A stretch of 64,000 nt of DNA from Novakomyces olei (GCA_016906335.1 JADEYG010000003.1:372001-436000), one strand, 5' to 3'; numbered from the stretch's first letter, positions 12,073 to 23,885 are shown. Notes: generated by a model not told the origin, from the letters alone. Numbers and translations are program-made.

Positions 12073-15000
12073 TCATGTAATAAAGCTGCCGATAAAGTAG
12101 GCGGCCGATACGAGCGTGACAAACGTGTAAACTGCCTCGTTCAGGTAATGATGCCACGTGACGCGTATATTTTTGCTCTGTTCCGTGGGATGTGCAACTC
12201 CAGTAATGGGGTCACGTGTCAAGAGATCCTCCCGATCGGGCATGCTTGGTGGGAATAAGCAATACGTTATCGGCTTAAGCATTGCGCCGATAGCCATAAT
12301 CCACAGGAAAGGCGGCCAACCACCGTGCACGAGCAGGCAAACGCCCTTTTGCCGCAATGGGCTTCCCGGGTAGTTTGTGAAACAGCGGACGGTGGAAAGA
12401 ATAACCGAGGCTAAAACGAAGAGGATATACAACACATGGAACATGACATTGTACCGGAAAAGGAACACGTACATCCTGCGCCAGATATTGGCCCGCCGCT
12501 TCGGGTCGCGTTCGTTCAGTTCGCTCTGCTGTGACCCCGTAGATTTAAACGCGGCATTTGTTCCGCCAAACCAGGAAGGCAGGAAAAAGGCCCGGACGAT
12601 AGCGATTGCGTGGTAAATCGACATCCACAGGGCGGAATAAGATTCGCGTCTGCCTACCAAGTAACCAGAGGGCATAAAGATACAGAATTCGTTGAGCCTG
12701 TTGAGCAGGACAACCGCAAACGCGAGCCAAAGAAGGCGTCGCAATTCGTCTGTGCCCACATAGGCCACCATTGTTCCCCCGGAAATAAGGACAATGGGCA
12801 GAGTAAACAGGGCAGCGGACATGAAAATTGTGAAAAAGGAGGATACGGTGTAGACAAAGCCGGACAGTCTTTGGGAGAAGGTCATGTGCTGAACCAAAGG
12901 CCCAAACAGGCAAAGCCTGAGCTTCAAAGCTGTTTGTATAGTCCCTACTGTCCATCGGCACCGCTGTTTCAAATGACTCGAGAAGGAATCGGGTACGGTT
13001 CCGTACTGTAAGGGCTCCTGCACGTAAGCGGAATAGTAACCGGCTCCGAGGAGCACGGAAGAAGAGCACACATCCTCGGCAAGGGATCCGGTCGGGAAGC
13101 CGCCCGTATCATCCAGCGCTTTGCGTACAACGAGCCATCCACTGCCAGTGTTCCATGCGACCTTCATCCTGTCTTTGATCGTTTCACTGACCCGGACAAA
13201 GTAGTCCAGCGATTGGGAGAGCGGGTCGTTGGGTGGGATATTGTAGAAGAGCTGTGGGGCACAGGCTAACGCCATCTTTTCATTGGCCATCAAGTGTGGG
13301 GCTAAAGCTCGCAGCAGCTCTGGCTCCGGAATCATATCAGCGTCAATGGATCCCACATACTCGGAAGCACCTCCGGGCATCCGCAGTGTCTCCTCCAGCC
13401 CAAAGTTTAGGTTTCCTGCTTTGTAATGGTGCGGGACTCCCGGGATTTTAGTACGCGAATGGTAGGACAAGTTGGGGTACCGTGTAGCCGTCAACCTCTC
13501 GATCACTTGTTTAAGCTCGGGATCCTTGCCGTCGTCCAGGACCATGATTCGGAAGCGGTCCGGTGGGTAGTCCATACTGCACGCGGCCACAACCGTATCA
13601 CGAATGACTTCAATCTCTTCTCCACAGCAGCAGACAAAGAAATCAATAGTGGGGGCTTTGTTGCCCCGCAATCGCAGCTTGGGCCGATTTCGCTTATTAA
13701 GGACGAAAAGGCTAAAGCCCTGGTGCAATAATCCGGGAATGCCCACCATTACTTCAACAACCATAAAGATCCAGGCCATGGGGAAAACACGACTGGCCAC
13801 TTGCTGAGCGTGAATCGTGTAACGTGCACGGTAGGCAATATAAACCCAAAAGGCCGCCTGAGAGAGTACAAGAAAGATGGTAGAAAGCTTGAAAAAGAAC
13901 CGTTTCCAGATCGGCATGTGCTCAATGTCGTCCGAGTCTGCCAGCTTTTCAATAATGTACCCAAAATCGGCCTCTTTCTCGCCTTGCTCCGGAACGTTGC
14001 TTACGTAGAAGGACACGGTCTCCTCACGACCGTGTCCGGCCATTCGGGTGATAAAATTTCGGCGTTTAGGCGCATTCAGGGACTCGACACGGAGCTCATT
14101 GTCTTCAAAGGGCAGCTCGGTCATATCGTACCCGGAAAAATCTTGTTGTTTTTCCAGTAGGGTCGTCGTTACACTCGGCATTCGACTGCTTTTGGCAAAA
14201 CTGATTGCCGACATTTGCCGTTTACCAGCCGCGTTACTACTATGGCTGCTATTGACCACTGAAGGAGCTTTACTAGCAGCCACTGAAGAACGGCTGTCGC
14301 CCACGGAAAGACTGGGCACTGAACTGTTTGTGTCTGATTGTTTTCTCGGAATCGAACCCGCGTCAGTGTCTCCGGCAACGGAAAAACTTGCCGCTGCTGA
14401 GGAGGCAGGCTTTGTGGAATTGCTAGCAGAAGAAGGGCTTAATGGATCAACGTCCGCTTCTTCCGATAGCCGGTGAACACCAGAGCTGGAATCTCCAAAC
14501 GGAGATTTAAAGGGATTCTCACCTGCGCCCACACCAGTGCCATTTGATTTAGTACTAATGCTATTGCTGTCAGCGCTGTCTGTGGTCAATGTCCCTGCAG
14601 CACTATCCAATGCATTTGATACGGAAGACCTTCTCCTTGACGCTACAAATTTAGACAGTCTCCTCACCGGATTAAATCCTTCACCGCCTTCTCCAGAGCT
14701 TTGCCCCGACGAGGATAAGGCTCCAACCTCAGCTGCACTCGACCGTCGGCGGTTAATAGGATTTGCAAAAATATCTTTTGCTGGTGCTCGCTTCGCCACT
14801 GCCCGTCTAGCATCCCATGCATCTGATCCGCGAACGTCAAAGCCACGTGCGTGGAAGGGTGAGTGGGATCTCCGCAGGATCTTTTGCGACTGCCTTTGTG
14901 TACTGCTGCTTCGAGGCGTATAAAACGCGTCTGGACTCAATGCCCGATTATTTAGATTTGTACTGCTCGTCGGCTTCTCTGGAATTGCTCCACTCTCGAC

Positions 15001-15447
15001 GATATTGTTAGCGTCGGTATTATTGTCTGCTGCATTATTGTTTGCAGTATTATTATCTTCTGCGGGAGGAATGCCAGAAATTCTTGAATTTGCAGAATCA
15101 TTGCGCATTAAACGCGTACGCGAATGAGAACGTGAACGCGAAGGAGAAGGCGAGTATCCCCGGATATAAACGTACGCTCGATCTCCATCAAATCGACGTT
15201 GGGATGATTCAGAACGGACGATGATTGGTCGAGGCTGTTTGACCGTACTTGCAGCGGCTTCTAAATCGGCAAATCGCGCTTTTTCGGCCCGGCTTTTACG
15301 TCGGCCGTCGTCGAAATCGGCAGGCAATTCCGGTATTGGGAGAGGCGGCTGTGCCTGTGCTTCGAGGTCGGCCATACGAGGCTTGTCTGCCCGGCTTTGT
15401 CGCCTGTCACCAGGCTCGAAGCCTTGCGGTAATGAGTCTGACGACAT
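12073..15447 (-). CDS. GT2-family beta-glycan synthase (cellulose-synthase-like, Tft1/CelA type)
   Basis: An intronless 1124-residue membrane glycosyltransferase. Residues 1 to about 500 are a Ser/Asn-rich cytosolic tail. Near its start two related blocks occur, RRQSRADKPRMADLEA and RRKSRAEKARFADLEA. Membrane helices begin near WKRFFFKLSTIFLVLSQAAF. The catalytic domain shows FFVCCCGEEIEVIRDTV, LDDGKD, the DxD-type SIDADM (about D702-D704), SLAEDV (catalytic Asp) and QRCRW (about 828-832), the processive-synthase mark. Several C-terminal helices would form the export channel. The family links UDP-sugars into linear beta-glycan. Filamentous-fungal relatives (Tft1/CelA) make mixed 1,3/1,4-glucan. 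It is not a chitin synthase: the EDRxL/QRRRW pattern is absent. The product's linkage is inferred only. Confidence 0.85.
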   Translation of the reverse strand: MSSDSLPQGFEPGDRRQSRADKPRMADLEAQAQPPLPIPELPADFDDGRRKSRAEKARFADLEAAASTVKQPRPIIVRSESSQRRFDGDRAYVYIRGYSPSPSRSRSHSRTRLMRNDSANSRISGIPPAEDNNTANNNAADNNTDANNIVESGAIPEKPTSSTNLNNRALSPDAFYTPRSSSTQRQSQKILRRSHSPFHARGFDVRGSDAWDARRAVAKRAPAKDIFANPINRRRSSAAEVGALSSSGQSSGEGGEGFNPVRRLSKFVASRRRSSVSNALDSAAGTLTTDSADSNSISTKSNGTGVGAGENPFKSPFGDSSSGVHRLSEEADVDPLSPSSASNSTKPASSAAASFSVAGDTDAGSIPRKQSDTNSSVPSLSVGDSRSSVAASKAPSVVNSSHSSNAAGKRQMSAISFAKSSRMPSVTTTLLEKQQDFSGYDMTELPFEDNELRVESLNAPKRRNFITRMAGHGREETVSFYVSNVPEQGEKEADFGYIIEKLADSDDIEHMPIWKRFFFKLSTIFLVLSQAAFWVYIAYRARYTIHAQQVASRVFPMAWIFMVVEVMVGIPGLLHQGFSLFVLNKRNRPKLRLRGNKAPTIDFFVCCCGEEIEVIRDTVVAACSMDYPPDRFRIMVLDDGKDPELKQVIERLTATRYPNLSYHSRTKIPGVPHHYKAGNLNFGLEETLRMPGGASEYVGSIDADMIPEPELLRALAPHLMANEKMALACAPQLFYNIPPNDPLSQSLDYFVRVSETIKDRMKVAWNTGSGWLVVRKALDDTGGFPTGSLAEDVCSSSVLLGAGYYSAYVQEPLQYGTVPDSFSSHLKQRCRWTVGTIQTALKLRLCLFGPLVQHMTFSQRLSGFVYTVSSFFTIFMSAALFTLPIVLISGGTMVAYVGTDELRRLLWLAFAVVLLNRLNEFCIFMPSGYLVGRRESYSALWMSIYHAIAIVRAFFLPSWFGGTNAAFKSTGSQQSELNERDPKRRANIWRRMYVFLFRYNVMFHVLYILFVLASVILSTVRCFTNYPGSPLRQKGVCLLVHGGWPPFLWIMAIGAMLKPITYCLFPPSMPDREDLLTRDPITGVAHPTEQSKNIRVTWHHYLNEAVYTFVTLVSAAYFIGSFIT

Positions 15448-17742
15448 TTTTAAAATGCTGTTATAATCCCACCGGTCTGTACTAATTTGTTGTCTGTTAG
15501 TTAATGATTGATTTCCGTGTAGTTTGGTGGACTGAGTGACAGATTAAATCCCAATCATAAATCTGCACTGCTTGGAAATATATAAAGCCCTAAAGCGACT
15601 GTCCTTTTTGTTAATAGACCACCAAACTAATATGAGAACTAGCCGCAGAGGATTCGGATCACTCTGGCTCTTGAGCTTGGGCCGAGCTTTTATAATTGAT
15701 TGCGGACTACGTGAATAACAATGTCATCAACTCCCCAATTGCCACTGCTCTTCAATTGTACTTTCCCTATTAGGCCGCGTGTATTAAATAAATTTGATCA
15801 CTGGATAGAATGGTAAAAGATATCCAGCGCGCAGCGACCGCTTCGGGACAGAGAACAACCATAATACTGTAGCACTTTCCGAAAACTGTCGAAAATACCA
15901 GATACATACGGGGTTTTCATTTTCTGATGATAGCATCACACTATATTGAATAGATAATCACGCCGTTATTGCACTTATCTGCCCGAATGGGTGGGCAAAT
16001 AGGTAATTTTATTTGCGGCACTTTGGTAGTATCCCCATCGGGCATAATCATACTACGTCTAGAACCTGGAGTAAAATCATAGTACTGAAGTCCAAATAGA
16101 GAGTTCCGTGACTAATATTCGGAACAAGATAGAGGGAACGGGTCGAGACCGTTTGACAGGCCCTTTTCTTTTGAACGATCGCCGCAAATGAAATAAACAA
16201 TGTATTTAATTATTTGTTGTTGTCGTTGTTCCTGGTAACGACGTTTGGGATATTTTTAAACCACCCTGCCACTTGCTACAATTCTATAGCCGGCGGAATT
16301 GACGATCATGAAGTCATAAGCTTGGATTTCAGGGTGGACTATAAATGTCATTATAACGTAATCTTGCATGCGTCCGAGTATGGAAATAAAAAAGTAGTAT
16401 ATTAATTTCAGTTCGTAAATTGTAGTATTTCATAAAACAGTGTGATATTCATGTAATATTATACTCGGCTATCATGATTTCGAAATAAGCGGGCTGGTAA
16501 ACGAATGGGGCCCCGTTTGTCGAATGGGGGGGCCTTTGAAGCGGCCATTGAAAGCTAAGGTGTCTCCACTACGATTGAACTTGGGGCATATTAGTTTCCT
16601 CTTGTAAACATGATCGTTAATAGTTGAGACAATACACGACAAGTTTACTCTTGTCGTTATGTTTACAGGTCGCGCTACTGACATCATCCTTACGTAAGCA
16701 AGAATTTCACCCTTCTTATTGCGCTAGCGTGGAGCGTAATTAGCAAATTTAATTATCTGTGTCAATAGTGTCTCAGCAGATACGGAAGCGCGAGGATAAT
16801 CCATAAATACATAGTCGAAATCGTAAGTAACTCTTTAGTGGGATGAAGCGTGTTCTATTGGCCAATCGGATACGTACGAGAAATCATACATACACTATTT
16901 GCTTAATTCTACTATTTTGTGTATGGTCTGTATAGTCTACATTATTATATACACTGGCAAACTGCCGTCCCTCTAAAGCTCAAGGGTCTTCCATATCAAT
17001 GTGCTGGTACTCATGTGAACGTTACCATAATATTACTGTAAGATGGTAGCGCCATAAAGTAGCGGCAAAGCCGATTGCGTAGAAGCAAGCAACATTATGA
17101 AAAAACATATCAATGAGCGGAGTCGCTTTTTGCTCGACTCTAATAATAAAATTGCGTCCACTAGAGACGAATAATTTGCCATAAATGCTTTTGAGCGTTA
17201 CAGCAATTAAGAGTTTGCGTGGTGATTGACAAAAAACATCAATAACGATAAAATCCAGTTCATTACAGTCGCTGTGCAGTCGGCAATTGTTTCGTGAAAT
17301 AAATATCTTGTGTCTCAACACTTGACATTTTCAATTAAGAGCGCCATGGTTCTATCAAAGGGGGTTTGAGCTGTACTAATTAGCCGTACAGCGTGTCTCC
17401 ATCACCAACATCTCGGCTTGAATAATTGTATATCAATTTACTCATTCAAGAATACCGTGTTGCTGCCTCACGTTTATCGCAGAACGACAAGCAGCGTGTT
17501 GACCGGGTGTTCCTAACAATACCCAAATTCCAACAATAAAATATCGGAATAAACATGAACATACTGCCCAAGTAATAAAAACATTTTATTGTAACCGTTA
17601 TCTATATCCTCACTTATGTAAGCTCTTCCTTAGACTGTTTAATCTCAACATTGGTTTACCGCGTTTTTATTTTATCACGATCATCCATAGGTAACGGAGC
17701 TAGGAAGAGCACAACGGGCACGAGATCTCCTTGTTCCCCACC
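15448..17742. other. 2.3 kb gene-poor divergent region
   Basis: This is the largest gap in the window, between the GT2 synthase and the aldo-keto reductase, which point away from each other. Open frames are at most about 100 codons, with no family resemblance and no splice pattern. No repeat, tRNA or transposon trace was recognised. It could hold long regulatory regions or a non-coding transcript that cannot be seen here. Confidence 0.5.
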
Positions 17743-19024
17743 ATGAAGCTTCCGCAGTTCTTTGAACTGCGCTCGGGCATCGCCATCCCGTCTATTGGCT
17801 ATGGGACTTGGCGCCTTTTACCTAATATTGCGACAAAGGTATGCTTTATGAAACAAATTAATGTTGATTTGTTTTTATTTTTTTTGTGTGATCTTTTGCC
17901 AAAAGATTTCCGGAACAATTTGCTGACTCTACCTTCTTCGTGTTTGATTAGTGCGTACGTACCGCCCTTGACACGGGCTACCGACATATTGATACCGCCG
18001 ATCACTATGGAAATCAGAAGGAAATTGGACAGGCAATAAAGGAATCCGGCGTTACACGTGATGATATATTTTTAACCTCTAAACTCTGGAGTGATGCGTA
18101 AGCTCAATCCACAAATTATGCGTTTTTTAACGTTTTTAGTCATCGCCCCGAGCTGGTGAAAGAACGGGCCGATGCCTGTATCGAAGAGCTCAAGTCTGAC
18201 TACCTCGATCTGTTTTTGGTAGCCCAATTTTGATTGTTATGATTTTACTGACCTCTATTCATTTTCTTTGATAATTAGCTGCATTATCCTTTTTCATTCA
18301 AGCCTGGGACTTCTGAAATTGAAAATGTCCCGCTGGAAGACGTAAGTGATTAGGAATGAATTTGGTCTTTTTTTTTGTTGGTTGTAGTATTTCATCACAT
18401 TTTCCCCACGCGTTTTTTGGTGAATTAAAAGGCGTAAAAATATATTTTATCACAAGTTTTCATGTCTTCTTTTCTAACTTTAAGACATGGAACGCTATGC
18501 TAGAATTGAAAAAGTCCGGTAAAGTGAAAGCCCTTGGTGTATCAAATTTCGGCCGCAAGGAGCTCAAGCAGCTACGAAAGGCGTTCAAGGCAGAGGAAGA
18601 ATGGCCTGAAGTTCATCAGATGGAGACCCATGCATATTTACCCCAAAATACGTTTGTGGAAGAGAATCAAAGCTGGGGTATTCATGTGACTGCGTATAGT
18701 CCGCTTGCTGATACACATGCGCCATATGACCCGGTGCATACGTCCGGAAAACGTCTTATTGAGATTCCAAAACTTGTCAGTTTTGCTAGAGAGAAAAAAA
18801 TGACCCCGGCACAGTTACTTTTGGCGTATGATATCAGTCGTGGTCTTTCGGTAATTCCCAAGGCAACTACAAAAGCACATATGGAAGAGGATCTTAAAAC
18901 TTTGGATTTCTCTTTGACAGAAAAGGATGCTCTGGCGTTAGAGAACCTCGTATTCGATCATATTGGCCACAAACGCCTCAATGTCTACAAAGTCGACTAC
19001 CCTCTTTTCGAGGATTTGGATTAA
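17743..19024 (+). CDS. Aldo-keto reductase
   Basis: An NADPH-dependent carbonyl reductase. Five exons, 17743-17838, 17952-18097, 18140-18218, 18279-18341 and 18485-19024, give 307 residues, the usual AKR length. The start is chosen for its CACCATGA context and the family opening LRSGIAIPSIGYGTW. The catalytic tetrad is present across exons 2 to 4: Asp and Tyr in RHIDTADHYGNQKEIG, Lys in LTSKLW, and His in FLLHYPF, which is split by intron 3. Later marks are GVSNFGRKELKQL, HQMETHAYLPQ and the NADPH-binding IPKATTKAHMEEDL near the end. Introns are 42-143 bases. The substrate is unknown; aldoses, small aldehydes and ketones are all possible in this family. Confidence 0.9.
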
Positions 19025-19981
19025 GACAGAGGCGTTTTTGCTTTTCCGATCGTATTTCAGCTTTAACATTGATGAGTTTAATTTGTAATTTGCTAATGAT
19101 GGCTTTCTCCGCGTAAATTTTCATGGAACTGTTGTTTTGAAGGTATGGTGAGAAAAATAAGATAAAAAAGGTCTCGCTCTTTTTCTTTTTTATATACTTA
19201 AAGTCATGATTTATTTTGGAGCCTTTGGCTGTGTGCATCAATATTCTACTCTCTTTATAAATCTAAAACTTGTATTCTTTGGTTGATCCGAACTTAGAGG
19301 ATCAACAATACGTTATTGCCGCACAGTCCAATTTTCGTTGGAAACAAGCTTTGTACAAGTTCGTTTTGTATCATTAGGACTTATTTTTGCGATATCATGC
19401 GATATCCGTGTCATTCGTCAATGAAATAAATAGAGTATTTTTAATACTGTTTCAAGATTCTCGTAAATGTTTCGGGCCGATACAATTATTGTCATACTGG
19501 CCACACGCGCCGGTAAACTCGTTATTTATCGGACTATTAACCCTAAGCCTCACCCTAATTGTCACGTGACAAGGTAAATTAAAACCCTAATAATTGTGGA
19601 GGAAGTAATTACCATAATCTATATACACAAGACAAGCAGATAGTACGCTCTTTTTATCCTCCTTATAAGAACTCTTTAACATTTCCAAATGTCTTTGCTT
19701 CATAAGATAAAAACCCTCTATATTGTGCCCTTTCTGTTTCTAGTCAACGAAGATCCCTAGATTGCCCTTTCTATACAGTTAAAGACATCCCTCATCATAT
19801 GAATTCACTCTGCCCAAACGAGTAAAAATTGTTCCCAAAAAAACAAAAATACACGGCGGTATTTCAAAATTGCCTTGATCGCAGGACACTGTACATAGTT
19901 GCACTGTAAATCACTCACAATGACTCCGCTGCGGCAGCTCTCGATCTTTTGTTGTTCTTCGTTTTTCTATTCCTTGCGCAA
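19025..19981. other. Intergenic region with CCCTAA cluster and GTCACGTGAC palindrome
   Basis: About 960 bases lead up to the zinc-finger gene. Three CCCTAA hexamers (AACCCTAA at 19539-19546, CCCTAA near 19553, AACCCTAA near 19583-19590) flank a perfect palindrome, GTCACGTGAC, at 19561-19570, an E-box type site for bHLH factors such as Cbf1. No gene was recognised. Confidence 0.5.
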
Positions 19982-21059
19982 ATGCAGCCTTTCCGCCTGC
20001 CATTGTCCGGAATCAGCGCGGATTTTGTTAATCCACAGAGTCTTTGTGAATCATCGTCTTTTACGATGCAAGATGGGAGAGCAAGTCGACTAGAGACATC
20101 GCCGAAGCCGTCCCACACAGATCATGATCAGAATTTTGATCTATTTGCGCAAAAACGTTTTGCTCAAATCAAACCGGACGAGTCTCAATCGTTCCAGCAG
20201 GCGCTTCTAGCCGATGATCAACAATATCAACCGTGGATTTATGGTATTAATCATTTCACTCAGGAACAAGTGCCATGCTTCGACACATTCACCAAAATGC
20301 CTCTGATGGACCCTATTAATTGTCCGGTTAATGAGCCCTCGTTTGATTGTGAAAGTTACACACCTGACCGGTTGGAAAATGTACATGAATATGAAAATTC
20401 CCAATTTCAAAACGATGAAGTCCGCTCAGATTCTTCAGCGAGCAATCCACTTCCGTTACTGCCTTTTCGCGCAGACACCAGTGAAAATCTCGGGGAAAGA
20501 GGGTAATTATTATAAAAATAATACTAAATTTGTTTCCCGTTGCTCGCAATTATAATGATTTGCATCTAAACAGATACATATCCCGCTATTTCATTTTCAA
20601 TTTGCAAATTTTATCCTTCTTTTTCTTTCAAGCATCTTTATATTTAGGCAATTCGGCAATGCTAATCCTAGAACTGCAATTCCAAGCACAAAAGGCTGCG
20701 GCACTGAAGCCCAGTCTTTACGACGCAGCAAGCTTCGGATTAATAAAAGCCTTCAAGACAGTTTGCGTCGACACAATTGCACTCAATGCAATCTTGGATT
20801 TATACGCGAAGAGCATTTAAATCGTCATATAAGCACAGTCCACAAAAACGTTCGTCCGTTCACATGCACCATTGGAATGAAAAAAGCACTGATAAACGGC
20901 GATGTCGTTCCCATTCATGGTTCAAATATTAAAGAAGCCAAAATCGTATTAGCACCGTGTGGGAAAACTTTTTCCAGGATAGACAATTTCAAACAGCATC
21001 AGCAGACAAGTCATGTTCTCAGCAAAAAGTATCGAAGAATAATCCACGAAAGCTCTTGA
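19982..21059 (+). CDS. C2H2 zinc-finger protein, putative transcription factor
   Basis: I do not recognise a named orthologue. Exon 1 (19982-20502) encodes an acidic, Gln/Ser/Pro-rich tail. Exon 2 runs to 21059 and starts at 20648 (TATTTAG acceptor) or, in the same phase, at 20633 (TTTCAAG), a five-codon difference. Length is about 310 residues. Finger 1 is canonical: C-x2-C-x12-H-x4-H in CTQCNLGFIREEHLNRHISTVH. Then comes the linker KNVRPFTC. Finger 2 has its second Cys 31 residues later, in CGKTFSRIDNFKQHQQTSH. In a standard finger those parts would be adjacent, so there is a 28-residue insert between the two cysteines, with no GT donor at the point needed to splice it out. Nuclear DNA binding is inferred from finger 1. 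The first in-frame ATG was used. Confidence 0.75.
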
Positions 21060-21305
21060 TTGGGGACGTTTTGTAAACCGAGTGCAAACTTCACAATTTA
21101 ATCAAAATTGTTCGGCTTTTGCTTGACTGTATTTCATAGATCTTTGGACATTATCAAATTTAATTAGATGTAATAGTATCCTAATCGACAAGAATACATC
21201 TAGTTTCGAATTAGTCATTCCCTTTCGACCAGGCCTGCAATATCAAATCCACAGCATATTGCAAATATAAATATATATATACATATATACAGAATTCAAG
21301 ATTTT

Positions 21306-23749
21306 CTATGTCCCCTTCCCATTATTGACGCGTTCTACGCGCTCTTGTAGATAAATTTCTGCAAATTGCTGAGCCTGTAACAAAACGTTCCATATAGATC
21401 GCACAGGAACCCACGAAATTGCAGGCATTTCATTAAACATTTCAATTCTAGTAGTAAACCCGAGAACGATACCGTGACACCTAGAAGTGTTTTCCAGAAT
21501 AGCCTTGAAAGCGAGTGAGTCCCGTAATTGCGAGTGAAACACAACGTGCTTGCTCTTTTTTGATTTGGAGTAGACTCTTTTAATATTTTTTATAACATTA
21601 TTATTATCGTCGCCAATAATCTCATCGCTCGGCCTCACTGGTCCTTCAGATGTGGACGACTTATCTGTTTCGTCTTCGTCTTCGTCTATCTCGTCATCGT
21701 TATGATAAATCTTTTCTGCGGAAATGATTTGCCATTCGACATTGGCATCTCTTGGCAGTCTTTCAATCTCTGCCACAACTAGATTATCAACCACATCGTT
21801 CAAATACCCTGTAAAATGGGTCCAAGCCGTACAAACGACTGGAGCCATTTCTTTCCCAGTTATAAGGGCGACACCTGCCTTGATTTGTTGGCCATTTACG
21901 GCCTTAAGGATTCGGTAAAGGCTCTGTAAGCTAACACAAACCTCTGCAGATAAATCATCACAGAGTGCGAGTGTAGAGGGTACCATTCCAATTTGACCAG
22001 AGACAAAGCAATGATCCCACGCACAAATCGCTTGTGAATAAGGTCCAATGTTGGCTGGAGCCCAGAAACTACGGCTCTGTACATGGATACCACGTCTCGG
22101 GAATTGCTCTGTACTCCCGTAATTTTGTGTTTGCACTATGCAATGAATTTGTGCTGCTACATTCTTGCTCAAGGCAGTTTGGTAACACGCTCGGGCAGGT
22201 GGAAATGCAAAGGGAAAAAGAGACGCGTAAGTCTCGTTGAGCTTTGCAAAGTCTGTCATATCACGAAGGAGTATTGTTACAAAAATAACGTTTTCCGGAA
22301 CACAGCTGATCTCGGTCAATGACGCTAGCAAATTAGCGGGAGGGCATAGGAAAACAAAATAATTATGATTACAGTTAAAATTAATTAATTTAAATAAAAA
22401 GGTTAATAGCATACCCCTCAACCTTGAAAATGCTGCTTCTAGTGAGGCAGCAGAGAGACTTTTCTCATCGATTGAAATAACATTTTGTTGGACTATGGCG
22501 AGAGAGCCATTGAGAAACATTGGACTCAACTTAATTTCAAATTTTCCCTCATATTTGTTATTCTCAGGAGCCCGTGTCCTTACAGATTGTTCTGCCAAAC
22601 GAAAGGCTTCAATATTATCGACGTCACAAAGACGCACTGACAAATCCTCAAAATCAGATTCAAGCAGTTTGGGAGTGGAAAAGCCGACAGAAAATTGCTG
22701 GGCTGTTTTGGGTTTATTGGGCTTTTCTTCAAGCTTAACAGTAAACGACATGTAGCACGAATCACCACTAGGCTCAGTGATAATTCGTTTTTCGTCGACG
22801 AGAAGGGATTTAACAAAAAGCGGGCAATCGAGGACAAAAGTCTCATATTCGCCACCTTCTCCACAGGGATGCAATCCGAATTTTTGGCTCTACTGGTTAG
22901 TTTTCCGAGAAAAAGGTTTTATCTTCATACTAATTGGAATAAATAATCTCGCATCTCGCCCAATGTCTGGCCTAGATGCTTTCTTGAAAGCCCGATTCCT
23001 GCGACTTTGATAATTATAGCGTTTACGTTTTCCGATAACATCTCGTCTAATAGTTCATGCTGCTCTCGCTGCCACAAGTATGCCAAACTGACCAGTCCAA
23101 GTCTTGAACACACATTTTCCACACGCGTCCTTTGGTAATTTGAAAGAATAGCTCCGACAGAAACCGCATTCACCTCTGGCATTTCATTCTGTACACATTG
23201 TAAGAATACGGATTTTGCAAATATGATATAGATGATTATAGGAAACGGGCATGAAAGGGCAAAACTGATGGCACTAATCATGAAAGAAAAGAAAAAAATC
23301 AATCAGAAAAAAATAAAAATTTAAATAAGGAGAATAAACCAAAAGGCTTTCAATACACTGTGAAATGTTGATTGAATATGTACTACAGACCTTGACCCTC
23401 CGTAACAAATTGTACAAATCCTCGGTCTCATCGTTTTGTGTTTCAGAATACACGAGGTTGCCATTTATTGTTTGCCCTTTTATTTCTGCGCGGTAAAGCG
23501 GTAAACTCATACATTCGCTATAGTACTGCAGAACATCATGACCCACTGTTTGGTACATAAAACTGTCCATCTCGTCTAGGAATTGTATCAGCGCAAATAA
23601 ATATGAAAAGCAGAAAGAGATTAAATACCCTTCTCGCCTTTTGGCGGAGACAAATTAGCCAAAGCTACAATATCATGCCCTTGTGCCACACATTGCATCA
23701 TATTATAGCAGCTATCTTTGCCTCCGCTAACCAGTGCAACCACCTTCAT
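21306..23749 (-). CDS. DPH6: Diphthine-ammonia ligase Dph6 (ATP-PPase plus RidA-like domains)
   Basis: Catalyses the last, ATP-dependent amidation step of diphthamide formation on elongation factor 2, in the cytosol. Exons (right to left) are 23749-23629, 23575-23391, 23188-22931, 22889-22415 and 22324-21306, giving 685 residues, the length I recall for yeast Dph6. The N-terminus has the ATP-pyrophosphatase loop LVSGGKDSCYN (residues 6-16). Next come EKDEMDSFMYQTVGHDVL, VNAVSVGAILSNYQRTRVENVC, GLSRKHLGQTLGEM and FGLHPCGEGGEYETFVLDCP. The C-terminal half holds RidA/YjgF-like folds, seen in FWAPANIGPYSQAICAW. Intron 4 is exactly 90 bases with no stop, so retention would keep the frame. The exon-2 donor (GTCTGT) is weak. 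The gene is head-to-head with RIB7, 213 bases apart. Confidence 0.9.
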
Positions 23750-23799
23750 CGCGATGGTCCCGTACAATCTGCCATTCGTTCAAATCTGTGCAATTAATC

Positions 23800-23814
23800 T
23801 ATTTATTTATTTGT

Positions 23815-23877
<63 letters not shown>

Positions 23878-23885
23878 TTAATTTG
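23800..23885. repeat. (TTTA)n microsatellite in the DPH6/RIB7 divergent promoter
   Basis: About 20 TTTA/TTTG units fill roughly 40% of the 213 bases between the two start codons. Promoter elements for both genes must lie in or beside the repeat. Confidence 0.95.

Noticed and set aside
12073-15447. Chitin synthase
   Set aside because: The DxD and QRCRW motifs fit GT2 synthases in general, but the chitin-synthase EDRxL and QRRRW blocks are missing and the membrane layout matches cellulose-synthase-like proteins.
17022-17321. Leftward 99-codon open frame in the 2.3 kb gap
   Set aside because: No recognisable motif, unusual composition and no supporting splice or promoter context. It is best seen as chance in AT-rich DNA.
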